Assembly (NCBI RefSeq): GCF_001855385.1
Contig: NZ_MKIE01000003.1
Location: 1 to 64,000 of the forward strand
DNA length: 64,000 nucleotides
Direction of reading: 5' to 3'
From: Andreesenia angusta
GTDB lineage: Bacteria; Bacillota; Clostridia; Tissierellales; Gottschalkiaceae
In this document: piece by piece, positions 34,306 through 44,358 of the stretch
How positions within the stretch are numbered: position 1 is the stretch's first letter
How the letters are laid out: every line of letters begins with the position of its first letter
Notes under the pieces: generated by a model
What the model saw: the letters and a program-made list of their open reading frames with translations, nothing else
What the model was told of the DNA's origin: nothing
Databases searched by the model: none
Position numbers and translations under genes: made by a program

Positions 34306-35670
34306 ATGGCTAAAAACAAAAACATATTTGTGTGCCAGGAATGCGGATACGAGTCCGCCAAGTGGATGGGAAGGTGTTCATCTTGTGGGGAATGGAACAC
34401 CTTTGTAGAGGAAGTGGTGGAAAAGAAGGCAAGGCAGTTTGCAAGAAGCGGAGACAGCGGGGGAAAAGCAGAGAAGCTAGACGAGCTTACGTTCGAGGTG
34501 GAGAGCAGGATATCGAGCGGGCTTGATGAGCTGGACAGAGTCCTAGGCGGAGGAATAGTGAGAGGTGGAATGGTGCTCTTCGGGGGAGATCCTGGAATAG
34601 GAAAGTCCACGCTTTTGATTCAAATAGCCGGGATAATGTCGGACAGAAGTATAAAAGTGCTCTATGTATCAGGAGAAGAATCTGCAAAGCAGATAAAGCT
34701 CAGAGCCGATAGACTTAGTATAGGCGGAGAAAACCTCTATGTGCTTGCCGAGACAGACTTAAGCGTCATAAACGAAATAGTCGCCGAAGTAAAGCCAGAC
34801 GTATTGGTGATAGATTCAATCCAGACTGTGTACAGCCCAAATGTGGAGTCTGCCCCGGGCAGCGTAAGCCAGGTAAGAGAGACAACGTCTGGGCTTATGA
34901 AGATAGCCAAGAAGGGGGAGATAGCCACGCTTATAGTAGGACACGTGACAAAAGAGGGAGCTATAGCGGGGCCGAGGGTACTAGAGCATATGGTGGACAC
35001 CGTGCTCTACTTTGAAGGCGAGAGGCACAACACCTATAGGGTGCTCAGAAGCGTGAAGAACAGATTTGGCTCCACAAATGAGATAGGCATTTTCGAGATG
35101 AAAGAAGAGGGGCTGGTAGAAGTGCTGAATCCCTCGGAAGTCCTGATTGCTTCAAGGCCCAGCAATACGGAGGGAAGCATGATAGTCCCTAGTGTAGAGG
35201 GCAGCAGACCAATGCTTGCTGAGATACAGGCGCTTGTAAGCCATACGCCGTTCGGGATGCCGAGACGTGTGGTGACTGGGCTTGACTACAACAGGGTAAT
35301 ACTTATGATAGCTGTGCTTGAAAAAAAAGCGGGTATACACCTTGAATCATCAGACATATATGTGAATATAGTCGGAGGGATAAGCTTAAAGGAGCCAGCC
35401 ATGGACCTAGCCATAATAGCTGCCATAGTCTCAAGTTTCAAAGAGGAAAGCATAAATCCTAAGCTTGTGGCTGTGGGAGAAGTGGGTCTCACAGGGGAAG
35501 TCAGAAGCGTCGGCTCTATAGACAAAAGGGTGAAAGAAGCCGAAAAGATGGGATTTGAGAAGATAGTTGTTCCAAGGGCAAATCTAAAGGGGCTGGAACA
35601 GCAGCGCGGAATCGAAGTCATAGGGGTTTCAAACGTGGTGGAAGCCCTGAATATAGTAATGGGAGGTTAG
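34306..35670 (+). CDS. radA: DNA repair protein RadA
   Basis: 454 aa. N-terminal zinc finger with Cys10, Cys13, Cys24 and Cys27 (CQECGYESAKWMGRCSSC), then a RecA-like core with Walker A GGDPGIGKST, the RadA motif KNRFG, and a C-terminal Lon-like domain (MDLAIIAAIVSSF, AVGEVGLTGEVRSV). It drives branch migration in recombination. Two nt separate it from disA, a common pairing that links repair to c-di-AMP signalling. Confidence 0.96.
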   Translation: MAKNKNIFVCQECGYESAKWMGRCSSCGEWNTFVEEVVEKKARQFARSGDSGGKAEKLDELTFEVESRISSGLDELDRVLGGGIVRGGMVLFGGDPGIGKSTLLIQIAGIMSDRSIKVLYVSGEESAKQIKLRADRLSIGGENLYVLAETDLSVINEIVAEVKPDVLVIDSIQTVYSPNVESAPGSVSQVRETTSGLMKIAKKGEIATLIVGHVTKEGAIAGPRVLEHMVDTVLYFEGERHNTYRVLRSVKNRFGSTNEIGIFEMKEEGLVEVLNPSEVLIASRPSNTEGSMIVPSVEGSRPMLAEIQALVSHTPFGMPRRVVTGLDYNRVILMIAVLEKKAGIHLESSDIYVNIVGGISLKEPAMDLAIIAAIVSSFKEESINPKLVAVGEVGLTGEVRSVGSIDKRVKEAEKMGFEKIVVPRANLKGLEQQRGIEVIGVSNVVEALNIVMGG

Positions 35671-35672
35671 AG

Positions 35673-36761
35673 ATGAAAGAAGAGTTGATTAAAAGAGAGA
35701 AAATGCTCGAATCGCTTAAGCTGGTAGCTCCAGGGACATTGCTCAGGGAAGGGCTAGACAATATTGTAAGAGCTAGGACGGGAGCACTAATAGTTGCAAG
35801 CGACAACGAGGAAGTTATGAACATAGTAGACGGGGGATTCAATATAAACAGCGACTTCATACCTTCGAATCTATACGAGCTTGCAAAGATGGACGGGGCC
35901 ATAGTGTTGAGCGAAGATTTGAAGAAAATACTTGTGGCAAATGCCCAGCTAGTGCCGGATGCAGGCATAACTTCCAGGGAGACTGGCACAAGGCATAGAA
36001 CGGCTGAACGTGTTGCTAGGCAGACTGGAAAACTGGTCATATGCATATCGCAGAGAAGAAATGTAATAACTCTCTACAAGGGGAACCAGAAGTATGTGCT
36101 GAAAGATGTCAACGAGATTCTGAACAAGGCGAATCAGGCGATACAGACGCTTGAGAAGTACAAGGTGGTCTTGAACCAAGCTGTGGAGAAACTGAGCGCC
36201 CTTGAGTTTGAAAACTCAGTAACGGTGTTCGAGGTTGCCAAGGTGATACAGCGAACAGACATGATGATGAGAGTAGTCTACGAGATAGAGAAGTATATAC
36301 TAGAGCTAGGGGACGAAGGCCGACTGGTCCAGATGCAGCTTGAAGAGCTGAAGGGCGATGCAGAGGAAGATGGAATCAACGTAGTCAGAGACTACTATGT
36401 TCCGTCAAGCAGAAAGGACAAGGACGGATATGTAGAGGCCAAGAAAAAGCTGTCTAGGCTTTCTTCCGATGAACTGCTTGACCTTGAAAACATATCTAAG
36501 CTGCTAGGCTATGGAGACGGGATATCGGCACTCGACCTAGAGACATCTCCTAGAGGGTACAGGATTCTAAGCAAAATCCCAAGACTTCCATACTCGGTGC
36601 AGGAAAACACTATAGCTATGTTCGGCACGCTTCAAGAGATACTGAAGGCGAGCATAGAGGAGCTGGATACGGTAGAGGGTATAGGTGAAGTCAGGGCCAA
36701 GATGATAAAAGAAGGACTCAGAAGGCTAAGGGAATATACGTCGCTAGAGAGACACATATAA
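35673..36761 (+). CDS. disA: DNA-integrity-scanning diadenylate cyclase DisA
   Basis: 362 aa. The DAC domain (about 10-145) has the catalytic DGAIVLS and GTRHRTAER motifs; a helical linker follows, then C-terminal helix-hairpin-helix DNA-binding motifs (VEGIGEVRAKMIKEGLRRL). It makes c-di-AMP from two ATP and pauses at branched DNA. Same operon as radA. Confidence 0.96.
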   Translation: MKEELIKREKMLESLKLVAPGTLLREGLDNIVRARTGALIVASDNEEVMNIVDGGFNINSDFIPSNLYELAKMDGAIVLSEDLKKILVANAQLVPDAGITSRETGTRHRTAERVARQTGKLVICISQRRNVITLYKGNQKYVLKDVNEILNKANQAIQTLEKYKVVLNQAVEKLSALEFENSVTVFEVAKVIQRTDMMMRVVYEIEKYILELGDEGRLVQMQLEELKGDAEEDGINVVRDYYVPSSRKDKDGYVEAKKKLSRLSSDELLDLENISKLLGYGDGISALDLETSPRGYRILSKIPRLPYSVQENTIAMFGTLQEILKASIEELDTVEGIGEVRAKMIKEGLRRLREYTSLERHI

Positions 36762-36806
36762 AAAAACAGTTGAAAAAAAAGAGACTCTGTGATAGAATAA
36801 AAAATT

Positions 36807-36835
36807 TTGACAACTAATAAGCGATACGCTATAAT
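36807..36835 (+). promoter_or_regulatory. carD promoter, full consensus
   Basis: TTGACA (36807-36812) and TATAAT (36830-36835) with a 17-bp spacer, an exact sigma-A consensus. Confidence 0.85.
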
Positions 36836-36869
36836 CTAATTGGTAGTTTAAATTAGGGGAGGGACCGCT

Positions 36870-37346
36870 ATGTTTGATATAGGGGACAAAATCGTTTATC
36901 CTATGCATGGTGCAGGAACCATAGTATCGATAGAAGAAAAAGAGATATTGGGGGAGAAGAGAAGGTATTACACTATGAAAATGCCTATAGGCGATATGAA
37001 GGTGATGATACCCGTAGACTGTGTTGAGGAAATAGGAGTCAGAGGGATAATAAGCAATTCCGATATGGAAGAAGTGCTGGAAATACTATCGGGAGAAAAG
37101 AGCCAGATGTCTCAAAACTGGAACAAGAGGTATAGGAACAACATGGACAAGATAAAGAGCGGGGATATATGCGAAGTAGCTGGAGTTGTCAGAAACCTAT
37201 CTCTTATGGACAGAGAAAAGGGACTCTCCACTGGAGAGAGAAAGATGCTCAACAATGCAAAGCAGATACTCTTAAGCGAAATAGCGCTAGTCAAAAATAT
37301 GAACAAAGAAGAGGCAGAAAACTTAGTCGCCGAGTCGCTCTGCTAA
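36870..37346 (+). CDS. CarD/CdnL family transcription regulator
   Basis: 158 aa. The N-terminal RNA-polymerase-interacting domain is typical (FDIGDKIVYPMHGAGTIVSIEEKEILGEKRRYY), followed by a helical C-terminal domain. Such proteins bind the RpoB lobe and stabilise open promoter complexes, often at rRNA promoters. The gene has a full consensus promoter and precedes the PIN/TRAM gene and ispDF, a common Firmicutes order. Confidence 0.92.
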   Translation: MFDIGDKIVYPMHGAGTIVSIEEKEILGEKRRYYTMKMPIGDMKVMIPVDCVEEIGVRGIISNSDMEEVLEILSGEKSQMSQNWNKRYRNNMDKIKSGDICEVAGVVRNLSLMDREKGLSTGERKMLNNAKQILLSEIALVKNMNKEEAENLVAESLC

Positions 37347-37404
37347 GGCAGAGGACTTCAGATAAAGTATAGGGCTTTAAGGTTTACAAGCAGGGGGTGA
37401 ATGC

Positions 37405-38514
37405 ATGGTGGAAAGATTTTTTCAGAAGATGGTAAAAGTGCTGATAGTGCTTATCGGAGCCGGAATTGGAGCGGGAATAGTAGCGGTTGTGGATAGCTTG
37501 AATTTACTAGGGGACTCTATTTCAGAGAGGAACCTAGCTTATCTGTATGTTGCAGCAGGAGTTTTATTCGGACTTATATTTTTCTTTTTATCCAAGGTGA
37601 TAATTTCTACACTCTACAAGATTTCTACAGAGATGGAAAAGAGGTTTCAAAACATACCTACGACAGATGTGGTGCTGGGAGCTATAGGCCTTGTAGTTGG
37701 ATTTGTTATAGCTTTTCTGCTAAGCGGAATACTTACGAGGATACCGTATGTGGGACTTACTCTTTCTCTTATAGCATATATAATATTTGGGTACTTTGGT
37801 CTCAGAATACTCACCAAGAAGAGGGATGACTTCGGAGGGGCGTTTGAAAGGCTTAAAAACCCGGCAAAAGAAAGAGGTCAGAAGTCTGACAAGTCGGGCT
37901 CAAAGCCCAAAATACTGGACACTTCTGTCATAATAGACGGCAGGATATTTGACATAGCCAAGGCGGGCTTTATAGAGGGACCCGTAGTCATACCAGAGTT
38001 TGTGCTAAAGGAGCTTCAGTATATAGCAGACTCCGCAGATTCTCTAAAGAGGGCGAAGGGGAGAAGAGGCCTGGACGTATTAAACAAGATACAGAAAGAG
38101 CTGGACATAGAGGTAATAGTCACAGACAAGGACTTTGAAGAAGTGTCCGAGGTGGATCTAAAGCTTCTAAGGCTTGCTCAGGCGTTGAACGGGAAAGTGG
38201 TGACAAACGACTACAACCTAAACAAAGTGGCTGAAGTCCACGGAGTGGCGGTGCTGAACATAAACGAGCTCTCGAACGCTGTAAAGCCTATAGCTATACC
38301 TGGCGAAGAGATGCATGTGCACGTCATAAAAGTGGGGAAAGAGTCTGGTCAGGGAATAGCCTACCTAGACGATGGAACTATGATAGTCGTGGAAGGTGGA
38401 AAGTCGCTTGTAGGCAAGAAGATAGACGTTGTGGTGACGAGTGTGATACAGACACCGGCTGGAAGGATGATATTCGGAAAGCCAAAGGAACTGCTTTTAA
38501 AAGAAGGAAACTAA
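37405..38514 (+). CDS. PIN/TRAM-domain membrane protein (YacL family)
   Basis: 369 aa. Four membrane helices lie in residues 1-150 (about 9-30, 45-70, 90-113, 118-138). A PIN nuclease-like domain follows (KILDTSVIIDGRIFDIAKAGFIEGPVVIPEFVLKELQ, with acidic residues Asp, Glu and Asp in KVVTNDYNLN). The C-terminal TRAM-like domain covers about 295-360. The precise substrate is unknown; a membrane-bound RNase is the family expectation. The start is supported by GCAGGGGGTG upstream. Confidence 0.9.
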   Translation: MVERFFQKMVKVLIVLIGAGIGAGIVAVVDSLNLLGDSISERNLAYLYVAAGVLFGLIFFFLSKVIISTLYKISTEMEKRFQNIPTTDVVLGAIGLVVGFVIAFLLSGILTRIPYVGLTLSLIAYIIFGYFGLRILTKKRDDFGGAFERLKNPAKERGQKSDKSGSKPKILDTSVIIDGRIFDIAKAGFIEGPVVIPEFVLKELQYIADSADSLKRAKGRRGLDVLNKIQKELDIEVIVTDKDFEEVSEVDLKLLRLAQALNGKVVTNDYNLNKVAEVHGVAVLNINELSNAVKPIAIPGEEMHVHVIKVGKESGQGIAYLDDGTMIVVEGGKSLVGKKIDVVVTSVIQTPAGRMIFGKPKELLLKEGN

Positions 38515-38515
38515 G

Positions 38516-38561
38516 AAAAGTGCTGCTTTTAGGGAAATCCCTAAGGACAGCACTTTAATTT
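38516..38561 (+). terminator. Terminator after PIN/TRAM gene
   Basis: AAAGTGCTG pairs with CAGCACTTT, with an inner TTAGGGA/TCCCTAA stem, followed by a short T stretch. ispD follows closely, so some read-through is likely. Confidence 0.7.
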
Positions 38562-38576
38562 TAAGGAGATGATAGT

Positions 38577-39266
38577 GTGATTTCAGCAATAGTGCTAGCA
38601 GGAGGAGCTGGAAAGAGGATGAACTCGGATGTGAGCAAACAGTATATGGAGCTTGCAGGAAAGCCTGTGCTACATCATTCGATAGCTGCCTTTGACAGCC
38701 ACGACGAGATAGGAGAGATAGTGGTGGTCATAAGGAAAGGAGAAGAAGAGCTCTTTGAAAGAGAGATATTCTCAAAACAGCAGTTTAGAAAAAACATAAA
38801 GATAGTCAGGGGAGGCGACGAAAGAAGCGACTCTGTGAGAAACGGGATTTCTATTTTAGACTCCAAGTCGGAGATGGTACTGGTGCACGATGGGGCGAGG
38901 CCTTTTCTAGACAAGAGCATAATAGACCATAATATATCAGGCTGTAGAACGTACGGAGCCTGCGTGACTGCTGTGCCGTCTAAAGACACTGTCAAGATAG
39001 TGAGCAGCTCTGGCGAGATTGTGGAAACGCCTGACAGGAACACTGTGTTCTTGGCTCAAACTCCACAGACTTTCAAAACAGAGATAGTAGCAGAGGCCCT
39101 TAAAAGTGTGCAAGAAGAAGGACTAGCCATAACAGACGATAGTATGGCAGTGGAGTCGCTGGGAGTGAAAGTTCAGATTGTAGAGGGGTCTTATGAAAAT
39201 ATAAAGCTGACGACGCCGGAGGACATGGCTGTCGGAGAGATAATAGCTAGAAAGAGAGGGTGTTAG
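38577..39266 (+). CDS. ispD: 2-C-methyl-D-erythritol 4-phosphate cytidylyltransferase
   Basis: 229 aa, GTG start behind AAGGAGAT. MEP-pathway enzyme: nucleotide-binding [39 protein letters not shown], and TPQTFK. It transfers CMP to MEP on the way to isopentenyl diphosphate. One nt before ispF. Confidence 0.96.
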   Translation: MISAIVLAGGAGKRMNSDVSKQYMELAGKPVLHHSIAAFDSHDEIGEIVVVIRKGEEELFEREIFSKQQFRKNIKIVRGGDERSDSVRNGISILDSKSEMVLVHDGARPFLDKSIIDHNISGCRTYGACVTAVPSKDTVKIVSSSGEIVETPDRNTVFLAQTPQTFKTEIVAEALKSVQEEGLAITDDSMAVESLGVKVQIVEGSYENIKLTTPEDMAVGEIIARKRGC

Positions 39267-39267
39267 C

Positions 39268-39738
39268 ATGAAAATAGGCATAGGATACGACGTACATAGA
39301 CTACAAGAAGGGCGAAAGCTGATACTTGGAGGAGTGGAAGTACCTCACTCAAAGGGGCTATACGGACACTCGGATGGAGATGTGCTTACACATGCCATAG
39401 TAGATGCCATACTTGGAGCGCTCGGGAGAGGGGATATAGGAAGACATTTCCCGGACACATCTGAAGAGTATAAGGATATATACAGCATAAAGTTGCTAGA
39501 GCGTGTTGTGGAGTATATGGATTCAGAAGGTTACTCGATAGGGAATTTAGACTGTATAATAGCCGCCCAGAAGCCCAAGCTTGCACCATATATAGAGGAT
39601 ATGGAGAAGCTAATTGCGAAGACGCTTAAAACAGAAGTGGGAAACGTGAATATAAAGGCGACCACGACAGAAAAGCTTGGATTCGAGGGAAGGGAAGAGG
39701 GCATATCCTCTCAGGCTGTAGTGCTCTTAAACAACTAG
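39268..39738 (+). CDS. ispF: 2-C-methyl-D-erythritol 2,4-cyclodiphosphate synthase
   Basis: 156 aa, normal length. Metal-binding GIGYDVHRL and [19 protein letters not shown], and the [10 protein letters not shown] loop, are present, with the C-terminal [18 protein letters not shown]. It forms the cyclodiphosphate in the MEP pathway. Co-expressed with ispD. Confidence 0.97.
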   Translation: MKIGIGYDVHRLQEGRKLILGGVEVPHSKGLYGHSDGDVLTHAIVDAILGALGRGDIGRHFPDTSEEYKDIYSIKLLERVVEYMDSEGYSIGNLDCIIAAQKPKLAPYIEDMEKLIAKTLKTEVGNVNIKATTTEKLGFEGREEGISSQAVVLLNN

Positions 39739-39832
39739 TTGACACAGGTTTGCTTTTCTAGTAATATAAATCTGATTAGGGTGTTGCCGCGAATAGACCT
39801 TCGTTCCTTTGGGGATGGAGGTATTTTTGTTT
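39739..39832 (+). promoter_or_regulatory. proS promoter with short, decayed T-box leader
   Basis: TTGACA (39739-39744) and TAATAT (39762-39767), 17 bp apart, place the start near 39774. The leader then has AGGGTGTTGCCGCG (39778-39791), 11 of 13 defined positions to the T-box motif AGGGTGGNACCGCG, but with TGTT where TGGN should pair with the tRNA end. A terminator follows: ACCTTCGTTCC with GGGATGGAGGT (39797-39822, G-U pairs) and a T run. There is no room for a specifier stem I. Confidence 0.6.
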
Positions 39833-39864
39833 AGATACAATTTAAATCAAAAGGAGAGAACGCT

Positions 39865-41589
39865 ATGAGAATGTCAAAACTGTATATGCCTACACTTAGG
39901 GAAGTACCTTCGGAGGCGGAGCTTCCAAGCCACAAGCTGCTGCTTAGAGCTGGAATGATAAAGAAACTCGTATCAGGAGTATATACATATCTTCCTATGG
40001 GCTACAGAGTCATAAGAAAGATAGAGAATATAGTTAGAGAAGAGATGGAGAAGATAGACTCTCAAGAGGTGCTTATGTCTGCCATACTTCCAGCCGAGCT
40101 TTGGCAACAGACTGGAAGATGGGAGGACTTCGGGCCTGAGATGTTCAAGCTTCACGACAGGCACGGAAGGGAGTTCTGCCTTGGGCCTACACATGAAGAG
40201 GTTTTTACGGACACGATAAGACATGACGTAAAGTCCTACAAGCAGCTGCCACTCAGCCTCTACCAGATACAGACCAAGTACAGAGACGAGAAGAGACCTA
40301 GATTCGGGCTTATGAGATCGAGGGAATTCATAATGAAAGACGCCTACACTTTCGACGTGGACGAAGAGAACATGGTAAAGGCCTACTATGAGATGTGGAA
40401 AGCCTACGAGGAGATATTCAAGAGATGCTCTCTTGACTTCAGAGTGGTCGAAGGCGACTCGGGAGCTATGGGCGGAAGTGACTCACACGAGTTCACTGCC
40501 ATGTCTGAGTACGGAGAGAGCAATATAGTCTACTGCGACAGCTGCGACTACGCCGCTACAGACGAAAAGGCGAAATGCGTATACGAGCAGAAAGCAGACG
40601 ACGCAGTAGCTGAAGAGCTTGAAAAAGTTCACACTCCTGATGTAAGGACTATAGATGAGCTTTCAGAGTTCTTTGGAGACTCTAGCTCTAAATTTGCCAA
40701 AATGGTCATATACAATGTAGCTGGAGAGATAGTTGCAGCTATGATACCTGGAGACAGAGAGCTAAACGAGATAAAGCTTCTGAACATACTTGGAGCAGGA
40801 GAGCACGAGATACAGATGGCCTCTGAAGAAGAGGTGAAAGCTGCCACAGGAGCGGAAGTTGGATACGCAGGGCCTATAGGGCTTGCTGAAAATGTAAAGC
40901 TTCTAGTCGACTCTAGAGTGGCTGCTATGAAGAATTTCTATATAGGGGCAAACGAGACAGGGTACCACTGTAAAAATGCCAACTACGGAAGGGATTTCGA
41001 GGGCGAGATAGTGGAGGATCTGTTGCTTGCTGGAGAAGGAGACGCATGCCCTAGCTGTGGCGGAACGCTTAAGATGGACAGGGGAATAGAGATAGGGAAC
41101 ATATTCCAGCTTGGTACAAAGTACAGCAAGGCTCTAGGCGCGACTTATCTAGACGAAAACGGAAAAGAGCAGGACATGGTAATGGGGTCTCATGGGATAG
41201 GTGTATCTAGGACTATGGCGGCTGTCATAGAGCAGAACTACGATGAAGACGGAATAATCTGGCCTATAGCCCTTGCGCCGTACGAGGCCATAGTGGCCAT
41301 AGTAAACGTAAAAGACGAGGAGCAGGTAAAGCTAGGAGAGGAGATCTACAGCGAGCTCAAGTCTATGGGAGTGGAAGTGCTGCTTGACGACAGAAAAGAG
41401 AGAGCTGGAGTGAAGTTCAAAGATATGGACTTGGTCGGAATACCGCTTAGAATAACTGTGGGCAAGAGAGCGCCTGAAGGCATAGTGGAGTTCTCGAACA
41501 GAAGAGACAGGGAAAAAGTGGAGCTGGAAAAATCTCAGCTAGCAGACAAAGTAAAGTCTGAATTTGAAGCTCAAGGTCTTACTATTTAG
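39865..41589 (+). CDS. proS: Prolyl-tRNA synthetase
   Basis: 574 aa, bacterial ProRS type with the editing insertion (about 225-405) between class II motifs 2 and 3. Visible: the motif 1 region [16 protein letters not shown], motif 2 around [24 protein letters not shown], motif 3 [17 protein letters not shown], and the C-terminal anticodon-binding domain ([14 protein letters not shown]). GGAGAG precedes the ATG. The leader carries a degenerate T-box. Confidence 0.97.
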   Translation: MRMSKLYMPTLREVPSEAELPSHKLLLRAGMIKKLVSGVYTYLPMGYRVIRKIENIVREEMEKIDSQEVLMSAILPAELWQQTGRWEDFGPEMFKLHDRHGREFCLGPTHEEVFTDTIRHDVKSYKQLPLSLYQIQTKYRDEKRPRFGLMRSREFIMKDAYTFDVDEENMVKAYYEMWKAYEEIFKRCSLDFRVVEGDSGAMGGSDSHEFTAMSEYGESNIVYCDSCDYAATDEKAKCVYEQKADDAVAEELEKVHTPDVRTIDELSEFFGDSSSKFAKMVIYNVAGEIVAAMIPGDRELNEIKLLNILGAGEHEIQMASEEEVKAATGAEVGYAGPIGLAENVKLLVDSRVAAMKNFYIGANETGYHCKNANYGRDFEGEIVEDLLLAGEGDACPSCGGTLKMDRGIEIGNIFQLGTKYSKALGATYLDENGKEQDMVMGSHGIGVSRTMAAVIEQNYDEDGIIWPIALAPYEAIVAIVNVKDEEQVKLGEEIYSELKSMGVEVLLDDRKERAGVKFKDMDLVGIPLRITVGKRAPEGIVEFSNRRDREKVELEKSQLADKVKSEFEAQGLTI

Positions 41590-41685
41590 TTACAGTAAGT
41601 TGAAAAAATGCTTCGCTTTATAGACTGTGAAAAGCGTTGTGATATAATGCAAGTGAGTTTCTAATATTATTTTGGAGGGATAGAC

Positions 41686-42534
41686 TTGAAGAAGATAATT
41701 GCGGTCTTGCTTGCATCTGCTATGCTTGCTACGGTGGCGGTTGCAGACAGGATAGAGAATGTAACGGTGAGTCTTGGAAGTGACTTAAACGGCGAGCAGA
41801 GGGCCATGATGCTGGACAGATTCGGTGTTGGAGAAGATGTAAATATTGTGGAAGTCACAAATAGAGAAGAGAGGGCTTATCTTGGAAACTATGTCGACGA
41901 GAGCCTGCTTGGAACAAGGGCGATATCCTGCGCCTACGTGGAGGAGCTCGACGACGGGTCTGGAATAGAGGTGGAAACATCTAACGTCACTTGGGTCGAC
42001 GAGAGAATGGTGCAAAACGCACTTACAACTGCCGGAGTGAAAGATGCCAAGGTCAAGGTCTCTGCTCCATTCAAGGTATCTGGGACGGCTGCGCTTACAG
42101 GAGTCATAAAGGCCTTCGAAGGGGCGACAGGCTCGACTGTGAGCGAAGAGGAGAAGCAGGTGGCAAACGAGGAGATAGCCAAGACAGGCGAGCTGGGCCA
42201 GGAGATAGGAAAAGAAAAGGCCACCGACCTTATTGAGGAGATAAAGCTGAAGGTAGTAGAAGAAGGCATAAGCGATCCTCAGGAGATAAAAGTTATAGTC
42301 GAGGAAAAAGCTAGAGAGCTGAACATAACGCTAAATGAAGAGCAGTTCCAGCAGATAATATCGCTTATGCAGAACATAGGTTCGCTTGACCTGGACATAT
42401 CCGGGATAAAGGACCAGCTTTCAGATATCTCCGACAAGGTCACTACAGCTGTGGAAAATTCAGAGGAAGCCAAGGGGCTGCTTCAGAAGATAGCGGACTT
42501 TTTCAAGGAGCTTCTAAGCGGCATCACATCTTAA
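41686..42534 (+). CDS. Secreted DUF1002 protein (YpuA-like)
   Basis: 282 aa, TTG start behind TTGGAGGG. Signal peptide about 1-20 (KKIIAVLLASAMLATVAVA-D). The body matches DUF1002: VSLGSDLNGEQRAMMLDRFGV, RAISCAYVEEL, and KVSAPFKVSGTAALTGVIKAFE. Helical C-terminal half without membrane anchor. Function unknown. A TATAAT is at 41643-41648, and a terminator follows, so it is a single unit. Confidence 0.88.
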   Translation: MKKIIAVLLASAMLATVAVADRIENVTVSLGSDLNGEQRAMMLDRFGVGEDVNIVEVTNREERAYLGNYVDESLLGTRAISCAYVEELDDGSGIEVETSNVTWVDERMVQNALTTAGVKDAKVKVSAPFKVSGTAALTGVIKAFEGATGSTVSEEEKQVANEEIAKTGELGQEIGKEKATDLIEEIKLKVVEEGISDPQEIKVIVEEKARELNITLNEEQFQQIISLMQNIGSLDLDISGIKDQLSDISDKVTTAVENSEEAKGLLQKIADFFKELLSGITS

Positions 42535-42540
42535 GTATAT

Positions 42541-42572
42541 AAATAAGGCGCTTAACAGCGTCTTTATTTTTT
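42541..42572 (+). terminator. Terminator after DUF1002 gene
   Basis: AAATAAGGCGCT, loop TAAC, AGCGTCTTTATTTTTT, an imperfect stem with a T run. Confidence 0.7.
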
Positions 42573-42629
42573 AGCGTATATACTGTATAATGAACTGAAA
42601 AAAGAGATAGAAAACAGGAGGCATATGGA

Positions 42630-44105
42630 ATGGTTAGAGTGAGATTTGCACCGAGTCCTACGGGCTACTTGCATATAGGAGGACTGAGAACTGCACTTTA
42701 CGACTACCTATTCGCCAAGCAAAACGGAGGTAAGTTCATACTGAGAGTCGAAGATACAGACAGAACTAGATTTGTAGACGACTCTATAGAGAACCTCGTA
42801 AAGGCTATGGAATGGGCAGGAATCGGGCATGATGAAGGTGTTTTTATAGAGGACGGAAAGATGGTTGAAAGAGGGGAGTACGGCCCTTACGTTCAATCAG
42901 AGAGACTTCATATATACAGAGAGTATATGGACAAGCTTCTAGAGAGTGGAGATGCTTACTACTGCTTCTGTAGTAAGGAAAGGCTCGAAGCCATAAGAGA
43001 AGAACAGAAGAGCAAGCAGATGATGCTTGGATATGACGGACACTGCAGAGATTTAAGCGCAGAAGAGGTCAAGTCTAGAATAGAGGCTGGAGAAGAGTAT
43101 GTAATAAGACTTAAGCTTCCTGAGAACGAGGACATAACTTTCCACGATCTTATAAGAGGGACTATAACCATGAACACCAAGGATCTAGACGACCAGGTGC
43201 TTATGAAGTCTGACGGATTCCCGACTTATCATATGGCAGTAGTCGTAGACGACTATCTTATGAAGATAACACATGTAGTGAGAGGAGAGGAATGGCTGCC
43301 TTCAGCTCCTAAGCATGTATACCTGTTCAAGGCTTTCGGATGGGACGCACCGGAGTTTGTGCACCTGCCTACGGTTCTCAACAGTGAGAAGAAAAAGCTG
43401 AGTAAGCGTCATGGTGACGTGGCTGTAGAGGACTTCAAGTCCAAGGGATACCTTCCTGAGGCGCTTGTAAACTACCTTGCACTTATAGGCTGGAGCCCGG
43501 AGAGCAACAATGAGTTCTTCACCATGGAAGAGCTTGTATCTGAGTTCTCTTTTGACAGGGTTTCAAATGCAGGAGGAGTTTTCGACAAGCAGAAGCTGGA
43601 CTGGGTAAACGGACATTATATAAGAGAGGCCGATCTGGACAGACTTACAGAGCTTGCAATTCCATACTTGATCGAGAGTGGAGAGATAGACAGCGCAGAC
43701 GTGGAGAACAGATACGACTGGATAAAAGCCCTAGTTGCAATACTGAAAGACAGAGTGTCTACAGTGGCTGAGATATCTGAGAAAGCCAAGTTCGTATTCG
43801 AGAACAATATAGAGTTCGAGACTGAAGAGGCGGAGCAGACTATAAAAGAGAGCCAGATCATAGAGATACTGGCGGCGCTCGAAGAGGAGCTTTCAGCCAT
43901 AGACGAAATAGATGAAGAGTTCTCTAAGGGAATCATGAAAGCACTACAGAAAAAGACAGGGGTAAAGGGCAAGAATCTCTTTATGCCTATAAGAATAGCC
44001 ATAACAGGACAGCAGCACGGACCTGACCTTGACAAGATAATGCTTGTAATAGGGAAGGAAAACCTCCTGAAGAGGATAGAAGTGGTTAAATCAAAATTGA
44101 AATAA
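42630..44105 (+). CDS. gltX: Glutamyl-tRNA synthetase
   Basis: 491 aa, class I. HIGH-type motif in [28 protein letters not shown]-type motif KLSKRHGD, and the [11 protein letters not shown] segment. AGGAGG lies 7 nt before the ATG; another ATG 5 nt upstream is out of frame. Clostridia often use a non-discriminating GltX that also charges tRNA-Gln; this cannot be decided here. A TATAAT lies at 42586-42591. Confidence 0.96.
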   Translation: MVRVRFAPSPTGYLHIGGLRTALYDYLFAKQNGGKFILRVEDTDRTRFVDDSIENLVKAMEWAGIGHDEGVFIEDGKMVERGEYGPYVQSERLHIYREYMDKLLESGDAYYCFCSKERLEAIREEQKSKQMMLGYDGHCRDLSAEEVKSRIEAGEEYVIRLKLPENEDITFHDLIRGTITMNTKDLDDQVLMKSDGFPTYHMAVVVDDYLMKITHVVRGEEWLPSAPKHVYLFKAFGWDAPEFVHLPTVLNSEKKKLSKRHGDVAVEDFKSKGYLPEALVNYLALIGWSPESNNEFFTMEELVSEFSFDRVSNAGGVFDKQKLDWVNGHYIREADLDRLTELAIPYLIESGEIDSADVENRYDWIKALVAILKDRVSTVAEISEKAKFVFENNIEFETEEAEQTIKESQIIEILAALEEELSAIDEIDEEFSKGIMKALQKKTGVKGKNLFMPIRIAITGQQHGPDLDKIMLVIGKENLLKRIEVVKSKLK

Positions 44106-44112
44106 AGACATT

Positions 44113-44330
44113 GAAGAGGAGAGTAGCGCAGCTAAAAGCAAAAGAGAGAGGTCTCTAGGCTGAAAGGACCTTGGCGGAAAGCTGTGTGAAATGCACCTTG
44201 GAGTCTCTCTTTTGAACAGAGTAGGAAGAGACGTATATCTGCGTTAAAGATCGGAGTGGAGAGAAATCTCAACCAGAGTGGAACCGCGGGAAGCCGTCTC
44301 TGTATATTCTATACAGAGGCGGTTTTTTGT
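44113..44330 (+). promoter_or_regulatory. T-box leader (tRNA-Cys) of cysE-cysS
   Basis: A full T-box. Stem I is closed by AAAAGAGAGA with TCTCTCTTTT. The likely specifier loop GAAATGCACC has codon TGC (44192-44194, Cys). The T-box core AGAGTGGAACCGCG (44275-44288) carries TGGA. The terminator is CCGTCTCTGTAT with ATACAGAGGCGG (44294-44322) and six T. Uncharged tRNA-Cys should allow read-through into cysE and cysS, which fits the genes. Confidence 0.93.
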
Positions 44331-44358
44331 ATTTGAAATCAAGAGCGAGGAGGAAATT

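Noticed and set aside
44278..44358. N-terminal extension of CysE by 27 residues
   Set aside because: It overlaps the T-box terminator and has no ribosome site; the ATG at 44359 follows GAGGAGG.
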